Shown: positions 1-6,685 of the stretch, piece by piece
Position numbering within the stretch: the stretch's first letter is position 1
How the letters are laid out: every line of letters starts with the position of its first letter
From: SZUA-254 sp035292425
GTDB lineage: Bacteria > Bacteroidota > Ignavibacteria > UBA10030 > SZUA-254
DNA: 10,455 nt
Direction of reading: 5' to 3'
NCBI GenBank assembly: GCA_035292425.1
Contig: DATDQD010000151.1
Location: forward strand, 1 to 10,455
Program-made: the position numbers and the translations under genes
The notes under the pieces: generated by a model
What the model was told of the DNA's origin: nothing
Databases searched by the model: none
What the model saw: the letters and a program-made list of their open reading frames with translations, nothing else

Positions 1-1290
1 GCCGGGTCCGTCCGCGCGCAGGACACGATCGCGCCGCCGCCGGCCGATTCCCTCTCCGCCGAAACACTCTTCGTGGATGAGGTCCTGATCACCGGGAACG
101 AAAAAACGAAACCGTTCGTCATCCGGAGAGAGATGTCGCTCCGTCCCGGGGAACCGGTCACGCAGGAACGGCTCGACTACGACAGGGAGAGGATCTACAG
201 CCTCCGCCTTTTCAACAGGGTGCAGGTCCGGGCATACCCTTCCGCTCCCGGGAAGGCGAAGATCGTCGTCGAGGTGGACGAGCGTTGGTACATCTTTCCC
301 TTTCCCATCCTCGGCGTGAGGGACAGGGACTGGGGGAAGGTCTTCTACGGCGCCGGCGCGGTCCACAACAACTTCCGCGGACGGAACGAAAAACTGTCCG
401 CCTCCGTGATCCTCGGCTACGACCCGGCATTTTCGCTTTCCTACCGGAATTCCTTCCTCGACGAGAACGGTACATGGTTCATGGACGCCCGTACGTCATA
501 CAGCCGGATACGGAACCGCAGCCCTCTGGTGGAAGGCCTCTTCGGGGAATACGAGGAGAGGCACTTCAACATTCTGGCGAACGTCGGGAGGCGCATCGGC
601 CGGCACCATTCGGTCTGGCTGACCGCGGGGTACCGCCTTATCCACGTGCCGAACGAGAGCGTCATCACGACGATCTCAGGCGACGGAAGGGACCACTTCC
701 CGGTGGCCGGGACCGGGTACCTCCACGACACGCGGGACCTCCAGGAGTATCCCTCGCGCGGGACGATGGTGGGGATCGCGTTCATTAAATCCGGCCTCCC
801 CGGGAGCTATCTCGATTATTACCGCATCGCGACGGACTTCCGGCATTTCGTCCCGCTTCCCGGCGGGCTCAGCGTCGGCGCGCGCCTTTTCACCGACCAG
901 GGAGGGGGACACGAGATCCCTGCGTACAGCCGAGTCTATTTCGGGTACGGTGAACGTATCAGGGGTCACTTCGACGAAGTCGTCGAGGGTGAAAACCTCG
1001 CGGGCGCCAGCGCGGAGCTCCACGTTCCGCTCCTGCCGGTGCGGTACCTGAAGCTGGACCTCCTCCCGGAGGGATTCAATCTGTGGAGGTTCGGTGTGTC
1101 GGGAGCCCTGTTCGGGGACGCGGGAACGGCCTGGTTCCGCGACACGAAGTTTTCCACGGGCAACCTCACGAAGGGATACGGGGGAGGCATCCATCTCCTT
1201 CTCCCCTACAGCGTGGTGCTGAGGATCGAGTACGCGTGGGACGAGCAAAGGAACGGCGAGCTCATCATCGACCTGGGGGCGGCGCTGTGA
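1..1290 (+). CDS. BamA/TamA-family outer-membrane beta-barrel protein, 5' end cut by window edge
   Basis: Outer-membrane protein of the Omp85 type, which inserts or moves other proteins at the outer membrane. The frame is open from base 1. The 24 residues before the first possible in-window start (GTG at 73) include SVRAQD, which looks like a signal-peptidase site, so probably only a short signal peptide is missing and GTG 73 is not the true start. Bases about 73-285 encode one POTRA domain (VDEVLITGN at its first strand, LRLFNRVQV near its end, IVVEVDER as its last strand). The rest is a beta-barrel with the YPSRGT motif around 748 and an IRGH element at 958-969, the equivalent of the (V/I)RG(F/Y) loop-6 motif of BamA. 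GDAGTAWF near 1117-1140 is typical of the last strands. The protein ends in Leu rather than the usual terminal aromatic residue. The exact subfamily (BamA, TamA or another single-POTRA member) is undecided. The stop overlaps the rsmE start. Confidence 0.85.
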   Translation, partial: AGSVRAQDTIAPPPADSLSAETLFVDEVLITGNEKTKPFVIRREMSLRPGEPVTQERLDYDRERIYSLRLFNRVQVRAYPSAPGKAKIVVEVDERWYIFPFPILGVRDRDWGKVFYGAGAVHNNFRGRNEKLSASVILGYDPAFSLSYRNSFLDENGTWFMDARTSYSRIRNRSPLVEGLFGEYEERHFNILANVGRRIGRHHSVWLTAGYRLIHVPNESVITTISGDGRDHFPVAGTGYLHDTRDLQEYPSRGTMVGIAFIKSGLPGSYLDYYRIATDFRHFVPLPGGLSVGARLFTDQGGGHEIPAYSRVYFGYGERIRGHFDEVVEGENLAGASAELHVPLLPVRYLKLDLLPEGFNLWRFGVSGALFGDAGTAWFRDTKFSTGNLTKGYGGGIHLLLPYSVVLRIEYAWDEQRNGELIIDLGAAL

Positions 1291-2003
1291 CAACCGATTC
1301 CTTCTACTGCCCGCCGGAGAGGATCGCCGGGGATAGGCTCGTCATCGACGGGGAGGAATTTTCGCATCTTGTGCACGTGATGAGGAAGAAGGAAGGGGAC
1401 GAAATCGTCGCCGTCGACGGGAGGGGGAACGCCTACGAAGCCGTCATCGACCGGATCGAGCGACGGACGGCACTCTGCAGGATCGCCGGGAGGCTCGCCC
1501 GGTGGCGTGAGCCGGATCTGCGCGTCGTCCTCGCCGCCGGCGTGCTGAAAAATCCCTCCCGCTACGACTTTCTCGTGGAAAAAGCCACGGAACTGGGCGT
1601 CACCGAAATCATCCCGATGCGGACCGCCCGGACGATACCCTCTCACGCCCGGAGCGACCGCTGGAGAAAACTGGCGCTCGCGGCGATGAAACAGTCGGGG
1701 AGGTCGTGGTTGCCGGAGGTGCGGGACCTGTCGGCATTCGGGGACGTACTGGATGAATTCCGGAACTGCGAAAACAGGGTGGTCGCCCACGAGGACCCCG
1801 CGGCCGGGACGCCGTTCCGGGAGCTCCGTCCGCCGACCGGGGAGGGGACCGGTCTGCTCCTGATGGTGGGGCCCGAGGGGGGGTTCACCGGCGAAGAGAT
1901 CGCGGAGTGCGCCGGGGCGGGCTTCACTACGCTCTACCTCGGCGAGAGGCGCCTGCGGACCGAGACGGCCGCGGTCGTGGCGCTCGCGCGGCTCATGCGC
2001 TGA
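1287..2003 (+). CDS. rsmE: 16S rRNA (uracil1498-N3)-methyltransferase RsmE
   Basis: Cytoplasmic SPOUT-family methyltransferase that uses S-adenosylmethionine to methylate N3 of U1498 in 16S rRNA. The GTG start at 1287 gives 238 residues, the normal family length, and overlaps the upstream TGA stop as GTGA. A G-rich stretch (GGGGGCGG) lies about 5-10 bases before it. The N-terminal PUA-like part contains FSHLVHVMRKKEGDEI (25-40). The SPOUT part contains KATELGV (99-105), KQSGRSWLPEV (135-145), the SAM-binding GPEGGFT (195-201) and the knot segment LGERRLRTETAA (218-229), all hallmark motifs and all intact. The same frame is open well upstream of GTG 1287, but that part lies inside the barrel gene and has no family similarity. 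The gene probably shares a transcript with the outer-membrane gene. Its last 11 bases overlap the 3' end of fchA on the other strand. Confidence 0.95.
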   Translation: MTTDSFYCPPERIAGDRLVIDGEEFSHLVHVMRKKEGDEIVAVDGRGNAYEAVIDRIERRTALCRIAGRLARWREPDLRVVLAAGVLKNPSRYDFLVEKATELGVTEIIPMRTARTIPSHARSDRWRKLALAAMKQSGRSWLPEVRDLSAFGDVLDEFRNCENRVVAHEDPAAGTPFRELRPPTGEGTGLLLMVGPEGGFTGEEIAECAGAGFTTLYLGERRLRTETAAVVALARLMR

Positions 2004-2625
2004 TCTTTTCCCCCACGATCAACAGGATCTCCTCCGCCGCGTCCTTCCCGGTTTTGAGGATCGACGACACCTCCTGTGTCTTCCACTCCACGAACTCCAT
2101 GTCGGTGATCCCCGTCAGGTTGATCTTCACGTTCAGCGCCGCCGCCTCGATGGCCGCGCCGATCATCAGTGCGCTCACGCCCGCGTCGCTCACCGAGTTG
2201 AGATTCCCCCTCTGCGCGACCGCTCGCGAGAGCGCGAGCGCGTCGATGCCGTGCTTCATGCATTCCAGCGGGACCAGTGCGGCCTCCTTGGTGGCCTCCT
2301 GGATGGCGGCGTTGCGGAGGGCCTTCTGGTCGTCGCTCTCCTTCGGGAGGGAATACGCCTCCATGACTTTGTTGAACGCGTCGGTGTCGGCGTCGATCAG
2401 GCGCGTGAACGCGGTCCTGAGCTTTTCCGACATCGCCAGGACGGACTTCATCTCCTCCTCGACCTCCGCGTACTTTTTCTTCCCGACGGTCAGCCGGCAG
2501 ACCATCGACGTGAGCGCCGCCCCGAGCGCGCCGGCGAGCGCCGCCACGCTCCCCCCGCCCGGCGCGGGCGAATGGGAGGCGAGTTCTTCCAGCAATGCGT
2601 TCAGGTTCCTGTTGACGAGGCTCAT
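1993..2625 (-). CDS. fchA: Formiminotetrahydrofolate cyclodeaminase / cyclohydrolase (FTCD C-terminal-domain family)
   Basis: Converts 5-formimino-THF to 5,10-methenyl-THF with release of ammonia (cyclodeaminase); some bacterial members instead act as methenyl-THF cyclohydrolase (FchA). The 210-residue all-helical protein matches the free-standing C-terminal domain of mammalian FTCD. Visible signatures are SPAPGGGSVAALAGALGAAL (19-38), the LIDADTDAFNKVMEAY segment (76-91) with its conserved Asp residues, and GNLNSVSDAG (140-149). The ATG at 2625 follows a GGGGA ribosome-binding site with a 7-base spacer and lies only 4 bases after the ftcD stop, so the two are almost certainly co-translated. 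The neighbouring ftcD supplies its substrate, which favours the cyclodeaminase role over a stand-alone cyclohydrolase role. Its 3' end overlaps convergent rsmE. Confidence 0.9.
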   Translation of the reverse strand: MSLVNRNLNALLEELASHSPAPGGGSVAALAGALGAALTSMVCRLTVGKKKYAEVEEEMKSVLAMSEKLRTAFTRLIDADTDAFNKVMEAYSLPKESDDQKALRNAAIQEATKEAALVPLECMKHGIDALALSRAVAQRGNLNSVSDAGVSALMIGAAIEAAALNVKINLTGITDMEFVEWKTQEVSSILKTGKDAAEEILLIVGEKISA

Positions 2626-2629
2626 CTGG

Positions 2630-3631
2630 TCATCCCCTGTTGATCATGTACTCGATGATTTTCTTCTCCGGCACGAACGGTTCGATCGCGCTCAGGCCGA
2701 GCCGGCTCACCGCCGCGTCGATGAGCGCCCGCTCTCCGTCCGCCCCCCCGTAAAACCTCCCGGCCATCAGGAGGGCTTCCCGCGGGATCAGTCCGACGAC
2801 CTCGCTCCCGTTCACGCCGGCGCCGAGCGCCGCCGCCTCCTTCCTGACCTCCTCGAACGCGACGTGGGGAGGGATGACGGTGTAGTTCGTGAGGTTGATC
2901 GACACCTGGGCGATGTCGAGCCGTTCCAGGAGCACCCCCATCGCCTTGACCGTCTTCAGGCTGCCCGGTATCCGGGTCGTGACGCCCGCCGGGTCCTTCA
3001 GCGTTCGTCCGCTCTCGCGGATCCTCAGCGCGATTTCGTGGGCGATCCCCCTGTCGTTGGTCGTGAGGTTCACGTTGTAGGCGATGAGGAAAAACCTCGC
3101 GCCGGTGACGGTGGCCCCGCTCCGCTCGTTCATGCGGGCCCCGCCGAAGTCGGGCCTCCACACGGGGTCGGCGAGCTTCGCCCGGAGCCCCTCGTACTCG
3201 CCCTTCCTGATGCCGGCCAGGTTGCGCCGCTCCGGCGTTCTCGCGGCCTCCTCGTAGAGGTAGACCGGGATCCGGAGCTCGGCCGCCACCCTCCGCCCGT
3301 ACTCGTTTGAAAGCGCGACGCACTCCTCCATCGTCACGCCCGACACCGGCACGAACGGCACGACGTCGGTCGCCCCGATGCGGGGGTGTTCACCGCTGTG
3401 CCCCGCCATGTCGATGAGGGCGGCGGCCTTCTCTGTCGCCCGGAACGCGGCCTCCTGCACCGGGCCGGGGGCCCCGACGAACGTGACCACGCACCGGTTG
3501 TAGTCCCTGTCCGGTTCGACGCTCAGCAGCGTCACGCCGGGGACGGACTTCACTGCGGCTGCGATGGCGTCGACGACGATGGGGTCGCGCCCCTCGCTGA
3601 AGTTGGGAACGCACTCGACGATTTTTTCCAT
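2630..3631 (-). CDS. ftcD: Glutamate formimidoyltransferase
   Basis: Transfers the formimino group from N-formimino-L-glutamate, the product of HutI, to tetrahydrofolate, giving 5-formimino-THF and glutamate. From the ATG at 3631 the protein has 333 residues, matching the N-terminal two-subdomain transferase part of mammalian FTCD. Conserved landmarks are VECVPNFSEGRD (5-16), the Asn/Tyr-containing DRDYNRCVVT (41-50), and GEHPRIGATDVVPF (80-93), whose His82 aligns with the catalytic histidine of FTCD. NVNLTTNDRGIA (186-197) is another family motif. The frame extends to an ATG at 3676 that has a purine-rich GGTGGTGAAGA leader but would add 15 non-conserved residues and overlap hutI by 23 bases. 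I prefer 3631 because the family starts at MxxxVECVPNFSEG, although no Shine-Dalgarno sequence is visible before it. It sits between hutI and fchA in one operon. Confidence 0.93.
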   Translation of the reverse strand: MEKIVECVPNFSEGRDPIVVDAIAAAVKSVPGVTLLSVEPDRDYNRCVVTFVGAPGPVQEAAFRATEKAAALIDMAGHSGEHPRIGATDVVPFVPVSGVTMEECVALSNEYGRRVAAELRIPVYLYEEAARTPERRNLAGIRKGEYEGLRAKLADPVWRPDFGGARMNERSGATVTGARFFLIAYNVNLTTNDRGIAHEIALRIRESGRTLKDPAGVTTRIPGSLKTVKAMGVLLERLDIAQVSINLTNYTVIPPHVAFEEVRKEAAALGAGVNGSEVVGLIPREALLMAGRFYGGADGERALIDAAVSRLGLSAIEPFVPEKKIIEYMINRG

Positions 3632-3653
3632 GGGGACGGGGTGAATGTGGCCG

Positions 3654-4865
3654 TCAGAATTCCAGAATAACGCCATTCTTCACCACCCTCTCGACGTGGT
3701 TCACGCCGAAATGGTAGGGGAGCCAGGCGTAGCCGGGGACGTTCATGACGCAGAGGTCCGCCTTCCTGCCCGGTTCGATGCTCCCGACCTGGCCGGAGAT
3801 CTTCAGGGCTGCGGCGCCGTTGAGCGTGGCCGCGGTGATCGCCTCCTCCGGCGTCATCCGCATCTGGGTGCACGCGATCGTCATCATCATCTGCATGTTG
3901 TACGACATGCAGGACCCCGGGTTGAAATCGGACGCGATGGCGACGGCGGCCCCCGCGTCGATCAGCTTCCTCGCCGGGGCGTAGGGGTTGTCCAGGAAGA
4001 ACGATACCCCGGGGAGGAGGGTCGCCACGGTTTCCCCCCCGGCGAGCGCGGCGATGCCGGCGTCGCTGACGTGCTCCAGGTGGTCGGCCGACGCGGCCCC
4101 GACGGCGACGGCCACTTCGGCGCCGCCCGTCCGGTTCAGCTCCTCGGCGTGGATCTTCGGCGACATGTTGAAATTCTTCCCCTGGTTGAGGATCAGTTTG
4201 CTCTCGGCGGCGGTGAAATAGCCCTTCTCGCAGAAGACGTCGCAGAACGCCGCGAGCCGCTTCGACCCGATGTATGGAATCATGCGGTCGACGACCTCCC
4301 GGACATATTCCTGTTTCCTTTTCCCGTACTCCGGCGGCAGGGCGTGGGCGCCGAGAAACGTGGCGACAATGGAGATCACCTCCTCGGCGTTCAGTTCGTT
4401 GATGGCCTCCAGCATCTTCACCTCGGAGTCCAGGTCGAGGCCGTACCCGCTCTTGATTTCGACGGTGGTGGTGCCGTGTTCGAGGAGGCGGTGGAGCCAG
4501 CGGCGCCCGTTCTTCTTGAGCTCTTTTTTTGTGGCGGATCGCACCTGGCCCATCGTGTTCACGATGCCGCCCCCTTTTTCGGCGATCTCCTGGTAGGTGG
4601 CTCCCCGGCTCCGCATGCAGAATTCCTCCTCGCGGCTCCCCGCGAAGACCAGGTGGGTGTGCGAGTCGACGAAGCCCGGCATCACGACGCGGTTGAGGCA
4701 ATCGAGCACCGTGGCCTCCTTCACGCTCCCCATGGAGAGGTCTTCCATCCTCCCGCACCAGGTGATGGTGTCGCCCTCGATGATCACGGCGCCGTTCGGG
4801 ATGACCCCGATGTCGGACATCTCCAGGCCCCGTTTCAGGCGCTTCCCGTGAGAAGGGACGGTCAC
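3654..4865 (-). CDS. hutI: Imidazolonepropionase (true N-terminus probably lies further upstream, near 4898)
   Basis: Cytoplasmic amidohydrolase-superfamily enzyme that hydrolyses 4-imidazolone-5-propionate to N-formimino-L-glutamate, the third step of histidine degradation. The listed GTG start gives 403 residues. Metal and substrate motifs are intact: VDSHTHLVFAGSREEEF (67-82, metal ligands His69 and His71), IKSGYGLD (137-144), GAHALPPEY (172-180), KIHAEE (237-242, ligand His239), SADHLEH (259-265) and ASDFNPGS (311-318, ligand Asp313). The C-terminal YHFGVNHV and VVKNG are also typical. Upstream of the GTG the same frame stays open to a TAG at 4923-4925 and encodes LNLALINITQLVT, which closely matches the conserved HutI N-terminal strand (LINIGQLLT in Bacillus subtilis). 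This stretch has no ATG, GTG or TTG, and CTG at 4898 is the most likely real start, giving about 414 residues. It is the first gene of the hutI-ftcD-fchA operon. Confidence 0.95.
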   Translation of the reverse strand: MTVPSHGKRLKRGLEMSDIGVIPNGAVIIEGDTITWCGRMEDLSMGSVKEATVLDCLNRVVMPGFVDSHTHLVFAGSREEEFCMRSRGATYQEIAEKGGGIVNTMGQVRSATKKELKKNGRRWLHRLLEHGTTTVEIKSGYGLDLDSEVKMLEAINELNAEEVISIVATFLGAHALPPEYGKRKQEYVREVVDRMIPYIGSKRLAAFCDVFCEKGYFTAAESKLILNQGKNFNMSPKIHAEELNRTGGAEVAVAVGAASADHLEHVSDAGIAALAGGETVATLLPGVSFFLDNPYAPARKLIDAGAAVAIASDFNPGSCMSYNMQMMMTIACTQMRMTPEEAITAATLNGAAALKISGQVGSIEPGRKADLCVMNVPGYAWLPYHFGVNHVERVVKNGVILEF

Positions 4866-4924
4866 GAGCTGGGTGATATTGATGAGTGCGAGGTTCAGAT
4901 GGTCGCGGCGGCAAAAATCGGACT

Positions 4925-4953
4925 AAGATAAAAAAATATGCGGGGTTTTACAA
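4925..4953 (-). promoter_or_regulatory. Candidate sigma70-type promoter for hutI-ftcD-fchA
   Basis: On the minus strand TTGTAA (4953 to 4948) is followed after exactly 17 bases by TATCTT (4930 to 4925). Each box matches 4 of 6 consensus bases, and the spacer is AT-rich next to the -10. Transcription would start near 4918, giving a leader of about 20 bases to a CTG start at 4898 or about 54 bases to the GTG at 4865. The local drop in GC content and the position directly before the first gene of the operon support it. This is a motif match only. Confidence 0.5.
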
Positions 4954-5111
4954 TTTCCGCGGGGTAGCTCCCGGTCTACGCGCTGCTGCGGCGGCCCGGG
5001 CCGCCGCGGCTCCTCGTCATCGGGGAGCGCGTCGATGAGCGACAGGAATCTTCTCCCGTCATGTTTCGAGGCGCGCCTGATGATGACGGGACCGGGATCC
5101 GGCCTGCGGGT
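4926..5111. other. Intergenic stretch between the small zinc protein gene and hutI
   Basis: These 186 bases contain the hutI promoter candidate and the GC palindrome. On the minus strand, in the same frame as and directly after the stop of the small zinc protein, they also carry an uninterrupted 62-codon reading frame with no ATG, GTG or TTG. Its first half reads like a protein (GPVIIRRASK, DGRRFLSLIDALPDDEE) and has high GC3, whereas the C-terminal half is low-complexity Arg/Pro. A short ATG-started frame in another phase (from about 5119) overlaps it. I see no convincing gene and no terminator here. Confidence 0.4.
4988..5007. repeat. Perfect 20-bp GC-only palindrome
   Basis: The left ten bases GCGGCGGCCC are exactly the reverse complement of the right ten, centred between 4997 and 4998. 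It lies about 35 bases upstream of the candidate hutI promoter. As RNA it could fold into a 7-8 bp GC stem, but neither side has a T-run, so it is not a standard intrinsic terminator. It could be a protein-binding site, a REP-like element or a remnant. The flanks show a second weaker inverted repeat, TCATCG...CGATGA, at about 5018-5038. Confidence 0.6.
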
Positions 5112-5315
5112 TCATTCATCGTCCGCCCCGTCCCCCGCCCGCAGGCGGTAGCCGTCGCACCGCAGGACGGGGAGACGGGGATACCGGGGGAACCGGGGAT
5201 CGGTCCTGGAGAGCCCGCAGAGGATGAATTCCGAACCCCGCCGGTTTCCGGTCCGCTCGGCCTCGGCGCAAGATGCGCAGAGTCCGGGTTGCGTGTGTGA
5301 AGCCGGTTCGCGCAT
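5112..5315 (-). CDS. Small four-cysteine (probable zinc-binding) protein, function unknown
   Basis: A 67-residue protein with Cys13-x2-Cys16, Cys33 and Cys53, spaced like a compact zinc ribbon. Between and after the cysteines it has NRRGSEFILC (24-33) and the very regular TDPRFPRYPRLPVLRCDGY (38-56). This resembles a family of short uncharacterised proteins with a CxxC...RGSxFxxC...DPRFPKYPxLPVLxCxGY pattern; I recognise the pattern but know of no assigned function. No transmembrane segment or signal peptide is present, so it should be cytoplasmic. The ATG at 5315 lies 47 bases after the stop of the 440-aa gene on the same strand, and no Shine-Dalgarno sequence is visible, so it may be read as part of that transcript. 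The cysteine and aromatic pattern, rather than length, makes me call it real. Confidence 0.65.
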   Translation of the reverse strand: MREPASHTQPGLCASCAEAERTGNRRGSEFILCGLSRTDPRFPRYPRLPVLRCDGYRLRAGDGADDE

Positions 5316-5362
5316 TGTGGTACGGGGTGGTCCGGGGGAGTACGGTGGAAAAGCCTGGGACG

Positions 5363-6685
5363 TTACCCCGGGTGGGCTGTGGGTTCCTTCTTCGCGGCCT
5401 CGGACGATTCCAGCTGTTCGATCACCTTCGTGAGCCCCTTCGACACGAGGGTGTCGAGGAGCGTCCCGCTGATCCTGACCGTGGGCTCGTCAATATGCCT
5501 GAGGGTCTCCTCCGACAGCTTCGCCTCGGGCTGGACCGTTTCTGCCAGCCTGATGACCGAGGGATCGCTTGTGATGTCGGAGGTTGCCGCCTGGTTCACC
5601 GCGCCGAGCGCGAACTTCGCGCCGAGTTCCCTGATCGGGCGGAAGAATTCCTCCGGCACTTCGCGGACGCTGGTTGAGATCAGCTGTCCCACGTCGGACA
5701 TCCGCCTGTCGAGCGAGCGTCCCTTGAGCCGCGAAGAGGAGGCGAGCGTGTACATCGCGTTCGTGATGTTGGAGGTGAGCGCCGCGGAGGAGGACTGCAT
5801 GGCCCTGCCGAGATGCCCGCCGGCGGTCTCGATGTTCTCCCCGAGCGCTGACAGACCGTACTGCACCGAGCGGCCGAGGGACTCCAGTCCCTTCCGGACG
5901 TTTTCGCCGTGCCGCAGCGTGGACTGCGCCTGGATCCGGGCCGACTCGATCTGCGAGTAACCCTGGTTGTAGGTGATCAGCAGCTGGGTCGAGCGCTCGA
6001 TGTCGAACTGCAGCCGCTCCACCATCGAAGTGTCCCGCCGCTCGTAGTAGAAATCGCGGGCCTTGTAGAAGTGCCAGAGCGACACCTGCGTCATCCGCTG
6101 GAGGAGGCTTGCGTCGGTGCCCATGGCGGACATCGCCTTCTGCCCGATGTGGAGGTTCATCGCCGCTTCCCATTCCTTCGAACCGAGCCGGAGGAACCAC
6201 TGCCGGGCCGCCACCAGGTCGTCGAGGTCCTCCGCCGAACGCACCTCCCGCGAAACACCCCTCTGCGCATACCCCATCGCGGCCATGTAGGCGATCGCGG
6301 AGGCCGACTTGTGCACGCCGAGGTCGGAGAAGAGGCGGAAGGCGATGACCAGCTGGTCGAGCACCTTGTCCGTGAGGTTGCCCGCCTCGTAGTGATCCTT
6401 CACCTTGGCGAAGATTTCCTGCGCGCGCGCCAGGGAGAGTTCGGCGATCTCGCGGTACCGCTGTTTGAGGATCAGCGTGCGTTTGGCGTGCTTGTCGAGG
6501 TACTTCTTGTCCTCCTTCCGGAGTGCGGCGATGGCGTCCCGGATGTCGCGCAGCGAAACGCACTCGGAGATCTTCGCGCCGCCGCAGAGGTAGCAGGAGG
6601 TCCTGATCTTTTCGTAGTCGATCCAGCGGTGGTCGCAGCCGAGGCACCGTTCCATCCCCAGCTTGGCCGAGAACGTATCGGTCAC
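5363..6685 (-). CDS. Uncharacterised protein: N-terminal zinc ribbon, TPR-like helices, amphipathic C-terminal region
   Basis: I do not recognise this 440-residue protein. Residues 14-34 form a zinc ribbon (Cys14-x2-Cys17 and Cys31-x2-Cys34). About 75-215 is helical with TPR-like pairs (LARAQEIFAKVKDHYEAGNL, 85-104; WFLRLGSKEWEAA, 163-175; WHFYKARDFYYERRD, 204-218), rich in Tyr and Trp. About 225-340 is a Gly/Ser/Ala-rich amphipathic stretch (KGLESLGRSVQYGLSALGEN, 265-284) that could form a coiled coil or lie on a membrane surface. There is no signal peptide or hydrophobic span, so it is likely cytoplasmic or peripheral. The GTG start at 6685 has a strong GGAAAGGA site just upstream and overlaps the stop of the 401-aa gene as GTGA. 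The two gene products therefore probably work together. No catalytic motif is visible. Confidence 0.88.
   Translation of the reverse strand: MTDTFSAKLGMERCLGCDHRWIDYEKIRTSCYLCGGAKISECVSLRDIRDAIAALRKEDKKYLDKHAKRTLILKQRYREIAELSLARAQEIFAKVKDHYEAGNLTDKVLDQLVIAFRLFSDLGVHKSASAIAYMAAMGYAQRGVSREVRSAEDLDDLVAARQWFLRLGSKEWEAAMNLHIGQKAMSAMGTDASLLQRMTQVSLWHFYKARDFYYERRDTSMVERLQFDIERSTQLLITYNQGYSQIESARIQAQSTLRHGENVRKGLESLGRSVQYGLSALGENIETAGGHLGRAMQSSSAALTSNITNAMYTLASSSRLKGRSLDRRMSDVGQLISTSVREVPEEFFRPIRELGAKFALGAVNQAATSDITSDPSVIRLAETVQPEAKLSEETLRHIDEPTVRISGTLLDTLVSKGLTKVIEQLESSEAAKKEPTAHPG

Noticed and set aside
2626..2629. A fused bifunctional FTCD gene broken by a frameshift
   Set aside because: ftcD has its own stop and fchA its own ribosome-binding site and ATG. 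Separate genes are normal in bacteria, so this is an intact two-gene arrangement.
1907..3310. A 467-codon + strand frame across the rsmE end, fchA and ftcD
   Set aside because: The product is Ser/Ala/Arg-rich without motifs and lies antisense to two clear enzymes.
3645..4931. A 428-codon open frame on the + strand opposite hutI
   Set aside because: It is the exact antisense of hutI, with a low-complexity His/Asp/Val/Gly-rich product. hutI carries every catalytic motif. Long antisense frames are expected in DNA with high GC3.
4988..5007. The GC palindrome as an intrinsic terminator for the small zinc protein gene
   Set aside because: No T-run follows on either strand and there is almost no loop, so the standard terminator shape is missing.
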